45,909 bases of DNA from Planctomycetaceae bacterium (GTDB lineage: Bacteria > Planctomycetota > Planctomycetia > Planctomycetales > Planctomycetaceae), in assembly GCA_028284885.1 (NCBI GenBank), contig JANQQW010000265.1, forward strand, positions 1 through 45,909. The letters run 5' to 3'. The notes under the pieces are model-generated. The model was not told the origin of the DNA, searched no databases, and worked only from the letters and a program-made list of their open reading frames with translations. The position numbers and the translations under genes are program-made. Below are positions 17,333 through 25,367 of this stretch, piece after piece (within the stretch, counting starts at the first letter, position 1; each line of letters begins with the position of its first letter).

Positions 17333-18580
17333 ATGACCGCAGCCGACCCTCAACGCGAGTTCGCCGTCAAAGTCGTCCGTCGACTCGTCGAGGCCGGCCA
17401 CGAGGCCCTCTGGGCGGGCGGCTGCGTGCGGGACCTCCTCCTCGGACGCGAGCCGGGCGACTACGACGTCGCCACGTCCGCCACGCCGCAGCAGGTTCGC
17501 GAGCTCTTCGGCCGACGCCGCACCATCCCGGTCGGCGAGAGCTTCGGCGTGATCATCGTCCGCGAACCGCGAACCGACACCAACGTGGAGGTCGCGACGT
17601 TCCGGACCGACCTCGACTACGAGGACGGTCGTCGGCCCACCGGAGTCGTCTTCTCCTCCGCCGAGGAGGACGCCCAGCGGCGGGACTTCACCGTCAACGG
17701 CATGTTCTACGACCCGCTCGCCCACCGCGTGATCGACTACGTCGGTGGCGAGGCCGACCTCGGCCACGGCGTGGTCCGCGCCATCGGCGACCCGCACGAC
17801 CGCATCCGCGAGGACAAGTTGCGGATGCTGAGAGCCGTCAGGTTCGCGGCACGGTTCGAGTTCACGCTCGACGAGACGACCGCGGCCGCCGTCCGGGAGA
17901 TGGCGAAGGAGATCCACGTGGTCTCCGTCGAGCGGATTGCCGCCGAACTCCGCAAGATGCTCGTCGACCGGCACCGGCACGTCGCGGTCGCCATGTTGCA
18001 CGAGGCGGGGCTCGCCACCGAGGTGCTGCCCGAGGCAACCGCCGTTCACGCCGACGAGACCCGCCGCATTCGCGTTCTCGACCGCCTGCGACTGCTCGAC
18101 GCCCCCTCCTTCGAGTTGGCGTTGGCCGCCCTGCTCCTCGACTCGACCGACGGTCCGGCCACGATCCGGACGGCCAAGCGGCTGCGACTCTCCAACGACG
18201 AGTGCGACCGGACGGCGTGGCTCGTCGCGAACCGCCCGCTCGTCGATTCTGCGCGCGAACTCGCGCTTCACGAACTGAAGCCGCTGCTGGCCCACGCGGG
18301 AGCCGCTGAACTGCTCGCACTCGCTCGCTGCGACCTGCTCGCGGCGAATGCCGACCTCTCCTCCGTGCTGTTCGCCGAGGACTATCTGCGAGACACCCCA
18401 CGCGACGTGCTCGACCCGCCGCCTCTCGTCACCGGCCAAGATCTGATCGAACGGGGCCTACAGCCGGGGCCGCGGTTCAAGGAGGTTCTCGCGTTCGTCC
18501 GCCGCCTTCAGCTGGACGAACGAGTCGACGACCGAGAGGCCGCACTCGTCGAACTGGAGAGCCGGCTCCGCGACGGCTAG
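17333..18580 (+). CDS. cca: CCA tRNA nucleotidyltransferase / poly(A) polymerase family
   Basis: 415 residues. Class II nucleotidyltransferase: GGCVRDLLLG then GDYDVAT with the metal-binding Asp pair, the RRDFTVNGMFYDP motif, and RIREDKLRMLRAVRFAARF, followed by a helical body. It adds or repairs the 3' CCA of tRNAs in the cytoplasm. Class II sequences do not reliably separate CCA-adding enzymes from poly(A) polymerases or A-adding enzymes. The leader GGAGTCACGC ends directly at the ATG and matches that of the larE-like gene. The stop is 3 bp from the stop of the convergent ExbD-like gene, leaving no room for a separate terminator. Confidence 0.93.
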   Translation: MTAADPQREFAVKVVRRLVEAGHEALWAGGCVRDLLLGREPGDYDVATSATPQQVRELFGRRRTIPVGESFGVIIVREPRTDTNVEVATFRTDLDYEDGRRPTGVVFSSAEEDAQRRDFTVNGMFYDPLAHRVIDYVGGEADLGHGVVRAIGDPHDRIREDKLRMLRAVRFAARFEFTLDETTAAAVREMAKEIHVVSVERIAAELRKMLVDRHRHVAVAMLHEAGLATEVLPEATAVHADETRRIRVLDRLRLLDAPSFELALAALLLDSTDGPATIRTAKRLRLSNDECDRTAWLVANRPLVDSARELALHELKPLLAHAGAAELLALARCDLLAANADLSSVLFAEDYLRDTPRDVLDPPPLVTGQDLIERGLQPGPRFKEVLAFVRRLQLDERVDDREAALVELESRLRDG

Positions 18581-18583
18581 CGG

Positions 18584-19741
18584 CTACTGCCCCGAGGAAC
18601 GTGAGCCGTCGGGCGAGCCGGCGATCGGGACTCCGTCCGGCAGCGGACGACCGGCGACCAGGAAGTCGTTCTCGTGCGCGACCTTCTGCAGCCTCCGGTA
18701 GATCTCGAAGCTGTCCGGGTAGACCCAGAGCGTCAGCGTGGTGTCGTCGCCGGCGTAGCCGAGCGCTCGGCGGAACCGCGACCCGGAGGCGATCGCCTCG
18801 TCGTACGTCTCCGGCTCGAGCTCGTCGGTCGGGACGACCTCCCACCGCGAAAGGCCGATCCGGACGACGCCGACGTTCCCCCGGAGTCGGTCGATCGACG
18901 AGAGCTGCTGCCGCTGGACGACGTACTTCAACTCGAACCCGTCGACCGGGCCGACGACGCCCTGGTGGCTGCGGAACTTCACCAGCCAGTCCCGCTGACG
19001 CTCCACCTGGGACTTCAGCCGGTCGAGGAGTTCTTCGAGCGGGACCGGGGCGATCCGGTTGCCGGACAGCCGGAAGTGCAACTCGCGGTTCTGGACGAGT
19101 CGGCTGACCGGCGTCAGCTCGTGCTCGACCTTCTCCACGTTCCTCGTCGTCGTCTCGGCCTTTCGGGTCTCCTCTCGCAGCGAGACGACGAGGTTCCGGG
19201 ACCGGTCGAGGTCGGCCGACAGCGCGGCGACGTCGGCGGCCGTCGCCTGCACACTCCGCTCCTGGTCGGCGACTCGCTGTTCGGCGAGCCGGAGCTCACG
19301 CCGCGTGGCCGCGAGTTCCGCCTCCACCGTCCGCCCCTTCGCGAAGGACGAGTCGTTGGACTTCTCGAGCGTTGCGAGCCGACGCCGGAGTCGCTCGACC
19401 TCGCGGAGCAACTCGGGCGACGCCTCGGGGGCCGGCGCCTCGACGTAGATCGTCCGAGGACGTTCCGGCGCGTCCTGCGGGGGCTCGGGCAGCAGCTGGG
19501 GATCGACACCGCCGAGCGGCATCGCGGCCGGCTCGACCGTCTCCGGCATCACCGGTGGAACGGGCGCCGCCGCGGCGGCCTCCTCTTCCACCTGAACGAG
19601 GTCCTGCAGCGGCGCGTTCCCCACGCGGACGCCGGCCACCACGATCAGGATGATCAGAATCCCGACGATGTTCGCGATGATGTCGAGAAACGAGTCGGAG
19701 CCGAAGCCGATCTCGCCGTCGCGTTGCGTTCGTCTGCTCAT
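18584..19741 (-). CDS. ExbD-like protein with TM Asp and coiled coil (triad subunit 3)
   Basis: 385 residues. A short N-terminus leads to one membrane helix (about 18-37, SFLDIIANIVGILIILIVV) with Asp20 near its start, placed like the proton-carrying Asp of ExbD/TolR/MotB. Then come a Pro-rich linker (58-105), a predicted coiled coil (108-210), and a periplasmic domain. Within it, TLTLWVYPDSFEIYRRLQKV (334-353) recalls the ExbD pattern of a hydrophobic strand, Pro/Ala-Asp, Tyr and an amphipathic helix. It is the last gene of the triad, 52 nt after the 668-residue partner. Expected role: ion-coupled stator subunit with the ExbB-like protein at 21937. No OmpA/peptidoglycan-binding domain is evident. 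Confidence 0.75.
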   Translation of the reverse strand: MSRRTQRDGEIGFGSDSFLDIIANIVGILIILIVVAGVRVGNAPLQDLVQVEEEAAAAAPVPPVMPETVEPAAMPLGGVDPQLLPEPPQDAPERPRTIYVEAPAPEASPELLREVERLRRRLATLEKSNDSSFAKGRTVEAELAATRRELRLAEQRVADQERSVQATAADVAALSADLDRSRNLVVSLREETRKAETTTRNVEKVEHELTPVSRLVQNRELHFRLSGNRIAPVPLEELLDRLKSQVERQRDWLVKFRSHQGVVGPVDGFELKYVVQRQQLSSIDRLRGNVGVVRIGLSRWEVVPTDELEPETYDEAIASGSRFRRALGYAGDDTTLTLWVYPDSFEIYRRLQKVAHENDFLVAGRPLPDGVPIAGSPDGSRSSGQ

Positions 19742-19793
19742 GCTGAGTCGGGAGGCCAGAGTCGAGAGGCGGGAGTCCGAGCGGTCGTGCCCG

Positions 19794-21800
19794 TCATCCT
19801 CGTTTGGACGTGTCCCCGGTCGAGCCGAGTTCGTACTCGACCTGGGACTTCAAGCCGGTCTTCTCGATGCGAGTTCGGATGCGTTCGTAGTGGATGTTGC
19901 CGCCCGTGCTGACCCGGAACCGGACCCGGGGGACCCAGTGGAATCCGCGGGGCGGCGCGTCCCACCCGGCGACGACGCCGTCCACGCCCTGCAGCACGGC
20001 CGCGCTCAGTTCCCCGGCCGTCTGCCCGCGCTCGTACGGCAGGGTGAAGCGGTCGCCGACGACGATGCGGTCGGAGAGCACCTCGACGACCACGTCCTTC
20101 TCGTAGCCGATTCCGCCGCGACGCACGGCTGGGTGACCGCCACGCGACGACGCATGCCCGCGAGTGGCTCGCGTGAAGACATCGTCGGGCCGCGGGCCGT
20201 CGAAGGCCGTCCGTTCCTCGACCTTCGGGAACGCGTCGTCCGTGCTCTCGGGCTTCGTGTCGATCAGCCCGCCGTCCCACGGCCGGTCCTCACCGCCGGG
20301 CCGGGTTGCGACGTCGATCGGAGGCCCGGCCGCCCCACTCGACCCGTCGCCACTGCCCTCGTTGCCGGCCGGCCTGGGAGCCGGTGGAGCCGGTGCGCCG
20401 CCGGGGGACTTCGCGTCCCCGTTTCCCCGCCCACCCTGACGAGCGAGTTCGACCTCGGTGGCGCTTCTCTCCGTCGGGGAGAAGACCCTGACGAGATGCC
20501 CCCCCCGAGCCCCGCCTTCGCGTGGCTCGGTTCCGTCATGGCCGCGTTCCCCGGCCGAACCTCCGGGCTGCCCCGCGATGCCGACGCGCGGCGACGTTCC
20601 GATGCCCACGGGGCCGCGCGGTCGGCCGCCTTCAGTGCCGGTCGGCGTGCCGGACGCTCCAGCTCTCCCGTCACCGGCCGGAGCGCCCCGCGAGCCGCCG
20701 CCGAGCCCCTGTCCGAACGGACCCCCGCCCTGCCCCGCGTCGGTGAGCAGTCGGGCGTCCTTCACGATGAGATCCCGCTCGGCGATCAGCCGCCGCGTCT
20801 CCATCTGGACGATTCGCTGGGCCACCGGATCGGGCTCCGGCAGGGCCACCTCGAAGTCGTCCGGCACGAGCTCGTAGCCGTACGGCTGGCCGAGTCGGTC
20901 GAGCATCCGCCGCGCGGCGTAGTACGCGGCCGCCCCGTCCGGGCGAACCAGCAGCAGCACGTAGGGCTCGGGGGCACTCGGGTCGTCACGACGGTCGATG
21001 CCCCGCCAGTGGGCAATGAGGCCTCGCGTCCCGGCGAGCAGCGGGTTGAGTCGGTAGGTGAAGCCGATCAGGTCGGCCTCGGTCAGCAGCACGTCCTCCG
21101 GGACGAACCGCAGTCCCTCCTCCGTACACTCGATGTAGATCGGCCGGCGGGACGTGCCCGTCGTCCCGTCGTACGGGACGAAGGCGAACTCGCTGTCCTT
21201 CGACTCCGCCTGCTCGCGGGCCAGACGCAGCCGGAGCTCGAGGTCGCGAGTCTCCGAGTCCGCGGCCGCCCGCTGTCGCTGAAGCTCCGTCGCACGGGCG
21301 AGCAGTCGGTCCATCTCGGACTGCCGCGTCTTCAGCGAGGTGGCCGTCCGAGCGGCGAGAGCACGCGTCGCGTCCAGTTCGTCCTGAACCGTGGCGAGCG
21401 CTCCGGCGATCTCGGTCGACCGAATCGTCTGTTCGGCGAGGAGCGATTCGAGGCTCTCGACCGCTCGCCGGAGTTCGACGTTCGGATCGGGCTCCCTGCT
21501 CGGCACGACGACGACCTTCGGCTCCGGTGGCTCCACCGGCTCGGGCGGCGGTGCCGCGGTCGGGAGCGGCGGAACGGGAACGAAGACGTTCGTCGGGCCG
21601 ACCGCCGGCGGCGGCTCCTCTTCCGTGGGCGGGTTGGCGACCTCTTCCCGAGCCGCCACGAACTCGGCTCGCGCGTTCTCGCGAATGCGGCGAGTCGTCA
21701 CCAGCAGCAGGAAGATGAGCGCCCCCATCGCGCACACGAGCACCGCGAGGAACGGGAACAGCGAGACCGAGTTCTGCGTTCTGCTCGCGGATCGGCTCAT
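19794..21800 (-). CDS. Large ExbD-like protein without TM Asp, two ExbD-like folds (triad subunit 2)
   Basis: 668 residues. One membrane helix at 13-34 (LFPFLAVLVCAMGALIFLLL) contains no Asp or Glu, so the usual proton carrier is missing. A Pro-rich linker (57-105) and coiled coil (105-200) follow. The first ExbD-like domain (about 218-320) contains YVLLLVRPDGAAAYYAARRM. A Gly/Pro/Arg-rich low-complexity stretch spans 355-535. A second ExbD-like domain (about 568-658) has VRFRVSTGGNIHYERIRT. The two-domain layout is read from recurring patterns, not alignment. The gene lies 136 nt after the ExbB-like gene, with a REP-like palindrome between. Presumed partner of that channel; cargo or energy use unknown. 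Confidence 0.72.
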   Translation of the reverse strand: MSRSASRTQNSVSLFPFLAVLVCAMGALIFLLLVTTRRIRENARAEFVAAREEVANPPTEEEPPPAVGPTNVFVPVPPLPTAAPPPEPVEPPEPKVVVVPSREPDPNVELRRAVESLESLLAEQTIRSTEIAGALATVQDELDATRALAARTATSLKTRQSEMDRLLARATELQRQRAAADSETRDLELRLRLAREQAESKDSEFAFVPYDGTTGTSRRPIYIECTEEGLRFVPEDVLLTEADLIGFTYRLNPLLAGTRGLIAHWRGIDRRDDPSAPEPYVLLLVRPDGAAAYYAARRMLDRLGQPYGYELVPDDFEVALPEPDPVAQRIVQMETRRLIAERDLIVKDARLLTDAGQGGGPFGQGLGGGSRGAPAGDGRAGASGTPTGTEGGRPRGPVGIGTSPRVGIAGQPGGSAGERGHDGTEPREGGARGGHLVRVFSPTERSATEVELARQGGRGNGDAKSPGGAPAPPAPRPAGNEGSGDGSSGAAGPPIDVATRPGGEDRPWDGGLIDTKPESTDDAFPKVEERTAFDGPRPDDVFTRATRGHASSRGGHPAVRRGGIGYEKDVVVEVLSDRIVVGDRFTLPYERGQTAGELSAAVLQGVDGVVAGWDAPPRGFHWVPRVRFRVSTGGNIHYERIRTRIEKTGLKSQVEYELGSTGDTSKRG

Positions 21801-21890
21801 GATCTCGTGGTTCCGGGCGATACGGCGGCGACGGCTTCGTCAGTCTCGGGGGAGTTCGGTATGCCGAACGACGGCTGCCCTTGTCCCCTG

Positions 21891-21914
21891 CCCTGCCCCG
21901 CGAGGGGGAGAGGG
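21891..21914. repeat. REP-like imperfect palindrome in the triad operon
   Basis: CCCTGCCCC-GCGA-GGGGGAGAGGG folds as a GC-rich imperfect stem in the 136-bp gap between the ExbB-like and large ExbD-like genes. Similar CCCTCTCCCC/GGGGAGAGGG palindromes are known as dispersed repeats in many genomes; only one copy is seen here. It could tune expression of the downstream genes. Confidence 0.4.
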
Positions 21915-21936
21915 TGCACTCCAAGTGGCGTCGGAG

Positions 21937-23406
21937 TCAGGCGGCCTTCGGCTTGGCGCGGGCGGTCAGAAGGTGGACGGCGGCCGTCAGCTCGTGGAGG
22001 GCCTCCTCGAACGTCTCGGCACTGCGGACGGCGTCGAGGTTCTCGTTCAGCCGCAGTTGCAGGCGGGCGAGTTCCTCTTCCTCCTGCACGATCTTCAGCA
22101 GCACCTCGCCCTGCTTGCGAAGCTCGTCCCGTTGACCGGCTGCCGCCTCGTTCGTTTCCTCCAGCCGGGACAGCCAGCCGCCGAGCCGTTCGGCCATCGC
22201 CTCGGCCACGGCGTCCACGCGGGCCGCGTTCCGCTCCTGCATGTCGGCGAGCCCGTCCCGCAGTCGTGTCCAGGTCTGTTCGAGGTCGTCGGCGAACTTG
22301 TCGTGCATCAGCCGTTGGGCCTGCTGCGACATGCCGATCCCCTCCTGCATGGACGTGCTGATTCGCTCGAAGGCGGTCAGGAACTCCGTTCGCGTCTCGC
22401 TCAGCCGGCGGTCGTGCTCTTCGAGCGTACGGCCGATGCTGCTGCTGAGGGCGTCGTCGAGCTGCGACTGCTGGGCCGTCAGCGTCTCCTGCCAGCGCGA
22501 CCGCATCGTCTCCAGCGACTCGTTCCAGACGCGGACCTGGTCCTCGACCATAGACTCGGTCTGGGCGAGCAGTTGGGCGGCCGCCTCGCGTTCGGCGTCG
22601 GCGAGCGGGCTGCCGGTCGAGCCGTTCTCCGGGAACAGCGTCATCAACTCGCGAACGCCGAAGTCCTCGACGCGGGCGAGCACGTTCTGTTCCTGCCGTT
22701 CGACGAGGAACGACGCGAAGACCAGCACCAGCGACAGCGCGAGGGCGAGGGCCGTGGTGTCGAACGCGACCGCGAGTCCGCCGGTGACCTCGCCGAGCGA
22801 GCTGTCGAGCTGCTCGGGCGTGACGTTCGCGATCGCGATCGTGATGCCGATGACCGTTCCGAGGAACCCGAGGATCGGGACGGCCCAGGTGATCGTGCGG
22901 ACGAGGGCGTAGCTGGCGTGCAGCCGGTCGGCCGCGAGTTCGGCGAGGTACTTGAGGTGTTCCTCGAGTCCGCTGGTGCTGTGGCGGGCACGGACGTAGG
23001 AACAGACGTCGGTGACGCGGGTGCCGACGGCCGAGTTCCGCACCTCCTCGGACAGCCCCTGCATGCGGTCCTCGAGAGCGGTGGCGGTGGCCATCGCGTC
23101 CTTGCCGACGCCGATCTCGCGGACGTCGAGTTCCGGCCGGCGGAAGGCCGCGGACTGGGCGAGCGCTCCGACCGCCTTGCCGGTCAGGAGAGCGAGCCCT
23201 ATGAAGAACAGGGCCGTCGTCGCGTACTCCAGCGGGTGGCTGCAGAAGTACCGGACGAGGAGGTCGCGCTGCACCGGCGCGTGCGGCAACGCGGCGTAGA
23301 ACGCGAACGTCACCACGCCGCCCCACAACAGCGGGGAACTCAGGACCGCCCCGAGAGGATCGCGTCCGCCCGAGCGCTTCTTGTCCGCCGAGGTGGTCTT
23401 GGTCAT
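21937..23406 (-). CDS. ExbB/TolQ/MotA-type proton channel protein with long helical tail (triad subunit 1)
   Basis: 489 residues. Hydrophobic helices lie at about 25-42, 58-82, 172-195 and 208-234. The last two carry the family signatures PILGFLGTVIGITIAI and GGLAVAFDTTALALALSLVLV, with the conserved Thr expected in the ion pathway. Residues 100-165 are the cytoplasmic loop. From 265 to 480 the sequence is almost wholly charged helix (coiled coil), far longer than in ExbB or TolQ and reminiscent of ZorA's tail. ATG at 23406 is chosen because GGAAGGA lies 8 nt upstream; a TTG two codons earlier would be too close. First gene of a three-gene minus-strand unit. Confidence 0.85.
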   Translation of the reverse strand: MTKTTSADKKRSGGRDPLGAVLSSPLLWGGVVTFAFYAALPHAPVQRDLLVRYFCSHPLEYATTALFFIGLALLTGKAVGALAQSAAFRRPELDVREIGVGKDAMATATALEDRMQGLSEEVRNSAVGTRVTDVCSYVRARHSTSGLEEHLKYLAELAADRLHASYALVRTITWAVPILGFLGTVIGITIAIANVTPEQLDSSLGEVTGGLAVAFDTTALALALSLVLVFASFLVERQEQNVLARVEDFGVRELMTLFPENGSTGSPLADAEREAAAQLLAQTESMVEDQVRVWNESLETMRSRWQETLTAQQSQLDDALSSSIGRTLEEHDRRLSETRTEFLTAFERISTSMQEGIGMSQQAQRLMHDKFADDLEQTWTRLRDGLADMQERNAARVDAVAEAMAERLGGWLSRLEETNEAAAGQRDELRKQGEVLLKIVQEEEELARLQLRLNENLDAVRSAETFEEALHELTAAVHLLTARAKPKAA

Positions 23407-23792
23407 CGCCAACGTCCTTCCAGTCGGTTCCGGCCGAGCGACCTCCCGGTCGTGGCACGCGGGCGCACGTCGGAGGCCGTTTCAAGTGGAACGATCGACA
23501 CAATCGGAACAGCCGGACCACCAGAACGGCTCCCGATTGCCGAGTGAGCCGTCGGCCGAACGCGAGGTCACCGCAACCTGCCCCGCTTCACAGTGAAGCC
23601 GCGCGCGAACCATTCGGGGCCTGAGCGTTTCCGTTCCGTCGTGGTCCCGCTGCCGGCCGACATCGACGGGTCACGACCGGAGGGCGGGGGGCGAGTCTGG
23701 CCTTCGCCGTTCGTGTTCGACGCGGCGTCGCTCGGTGACCGAGCCGCGTTCGCGGCTTTCACCCGCTCCCGTCTGCGCGTCCTTCTCCGGAC
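23407..23792. other. 386-bp intergenic region upstream of the ExbB/ExbD triad
   Basis: No convincing gene in any frame. It holds the leader with GGAAGGA for the ExbB-like gene and, near its right end, two small hairpins. I see no clear -35/-10 pair for the triad, although its promoter should be here, since the upstream gene ends at 23793 on the same strand. Confidence 0.5.
23731..23757. terminator. Pair of small hairpins downstream of the gene at 23793
   Basis: CTCGG-TGA-CCGAG (23731-23743) abuts AGCCGC-GTTC-GCGGCT (23742-23757). They lie about 36 nt beyond the minus-strand stop at 23793. GC-rich stems at the expected place for a terminator, without a T-tract. Confidence 0.35.
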
Positions 23793-24488
23793 CTACCGGA
23801 TGCCGGGCAGGAGCGTCTTCGCGTCGGCCCCCATGTCGGTCAGCGAGAACTCCACCTTCGCCTTCTCGGTCGCCGACTCGAGTTCGACCACGGCCCCCGC
23901 GATGCCGAAGGGCACTGACTCGTGCTGCAGCAAGCGCTGGGAGCTCTTCACCTTGGCCAGCCCGAGGTCGATCTCGTTGCGACCGACCCAGACCTCGCAC
24001 TCGAGGTTCCCTCTCTGCCACCGCACGGTCGCGCTCTCCGCCTGCTTCTCGACGCTGTTCACCGGCCCGCGGAGGATCAGGGCCATGTATGGGTCCGTCT
24101 CCTCCACCCCCCGGATGCGACGGGGATTCCCGTCTCCCTGCCGGACCCAGAGTTCGCGCGCCTTCGCGAGCGGATCCCTGCCGGGGCCGAAGGCGGACTC
24201 CGGGATCAACCCCTTGTAGACGACGTACACACTTTCGTCGTTGCGAGCACTGAGCTCGAGCCAGCGGTGCGGCTCGCCGTCGACGTCCTTGCGCCCCACG
24301 CTTGCCGCCTTCCAACGTGGCTGCGTCTCGTCACCCCGAGCACGAATCGTCACGAAGTACTCGACCCAGGCTCCCTCCTTCGGCAGCCTCTGCAGCAGCG
24401 GCTGAGGTCCCGGCTCGGCTCGTTCGTCGGCGACCATCGTGTGGGCGAAGACGCAGAGCAGCGAGACGGCGATGAGCGAGCGGAGCAT
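23793..24488 (-). CDS. Exported protein of unknown function
   Basis: 231 residues from ATG 24488, with GGGAG 7 nt upstream; a start 13 codons earlier would bury the signal peptide. The N-terminus MLRSLIAVSLLCVFAHTMVADE is a signal sequence. The mature protein is mostly beta-type with several Trp and has no Cys pair or known motif. Short stretches (WVEYFVTIRARGDE, RWLELSARN) resemble periplasmic proteins that measure or bind hydrophobic cargo, but I make no assignment. An 87-nt gap separates it from the chalcone-isomerase-like gene on the same strand. Confidence 0.7.
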   Translation of the reverse strand: MLRSLIAVSLLCVFAHTMVADERAEPGPQPLLQRLPKEGAWVEYFVTIRARGDETQPRWKAASVGRKDVDGEPHRWLELSARNDESVYVVYKGLIPESAFGPGRDPLAKARELWVRQGDGNPRRIRGVEETDPYMALILRGPVNSVEKQAESATVRWQRGNLECEVWVGRNEIDLGLAKVKSSQRLLQHESVPFGIAGAVVELESATEKAKVEFSLTDMGADAKTLLPGIR

Positions 24489-24575
24489 CGGAATCTCCCG
24501 AGGCGCGAAGGAGACGGACCCACGCACATTAGCCCCGCTCGATGAGTACGGCCAGGAACTTCCGACACCGTCCGG

Positions 24576-25133
24576 TCAGGGCGTTGCCGGGGGCGGGACG
24601 AGTGACTCGGCGAGGTCGTCATCGACGGCGCTCTCGCCGATCCAGATGCCGAACAGGGCGCGGCGGAACTCCGTGCCCTCCACGGCCGCCTTGGACTTCC
24701 CGTTCACCCGGAGGGTCGTGCCGCTCGCCGGCGTGTAGGTGAACTCGACGACGTCCCCCTTCTCGATCTTCGCGTCGATCGAGTCGAACATCTGGTCGAT
24801 CCCGCGAGCGACCTCGGCTCCGGCGTCGCCGACGGCCGAAGAGACCATCCGCTTCAGCCGCGGCTTGGTGAACAGTCGGGACCGAACCTCGAGACGCACG
24901 GCGATCGGGTCGTCCGATGCGAGCAGGGCTTCCCCCGTCTTGGCGGCGGCGCCGGCCGTGTAGAGGGCTGCGTCATACAGCACCAAGCCGAACTTCCGTC
25001 GAGTCCCGGAGCCTCGCATGGGCAGCTCGGACTCGTCGATGCGGAGTCGCACGAGTTCCGCCCCGGTGCCGATCTCGTCGGCGTGGGCGTGTGGAACGAG
25101 GAGAGAGAGCAGCACTGCCGACAAGCGAACCAT
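24576..25133 (-). CDS. Exported chalcone-isomerase-like protein
   Basis: 185 residues with a signal peptide (hydrophobic 4-14, cleavage near HAHA-D). The mature part has the chalcone isomerase-like pattern: L-P-x-R-G-x-G-x-R-x-K-F-G-L-V-L-Y-D-A-A-L-Y (about 37-58), a central charged region, and near the end EFRRALFGIWIGESAVDDDLAESL. Bacterial members generally lack the plant catalytic residues and are thought to bind fatty-acid-like ligands; activity here is unproven. A palindrome overlapping a possible -10 lies about 61-78 nt upstream of its start. Confidence 0.82.
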   Translation of the reverse strand: MVRLSAVLLSLLVPHAHADEIGTGAELVRLRIDESELPMRGSGTRRKFGLVLYDAALYTAGAAAKTGEALLASDDPIAVRLEVRSRLFTKPRLKRMVSSAVGDAGAEVARGIDQMFDSIDAKIEKGDVVEFTYTPASGTTLRVNGKSKAAVEGTEFRRALFGIWIGESAVDDDLAESLVPPPATP

Positions 25134-25193
25134 CGATCAGTCCCGGACGTGATCCACTCGGACGACTCCGTTCGGCGCATCGCCATCCTGACA

Positions 25194-25211
25194 TCGAGAG
25201 TATTGTCTCGA
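25194..25211. promoter_or_regulatory. Dyad TCGAGA-N6-TCTCGA upstream of the chalcone-isomerase-like gene
   Basis: A perfect 6-bp inverted repeat with a 6-nt centre. The minus strand across it reads TACTCT, which could serve as a -10, so a regulator bound here could block the gene starting at 25133. No strong -35 is present. Confidence 0.35.
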
Positions 25212-25367
25212 CGGCGTCGCTTCACCCCGGAACACGAGGATTCCGTGGGAATTGCCCCGCGTGCCCGTGAGACTCGTCACGCGGCACCGGTTGAGCCGAT
25301 GCCGTCGATTCCTGAGACTCTCCGGTCCGTCGCGGAAGCCGTCGCCGCCCTGCTTGCCGCCCGTGCC

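Noticed and set aside
16363-18309. A 648-residue plus-strand frame
   Set aside because: It is a +1-type shadow of the DHDPS-family and CCA genes, made almost only of Arg, Pro and Gly.
18584-23406. Zorya-type anti-phage system
   Set aside because: The ExbB-like tail recalls ZorA, but the partners lack the ZorB OmpA-like domain and no ZorC, ZorD or ZorE gene is beside it.
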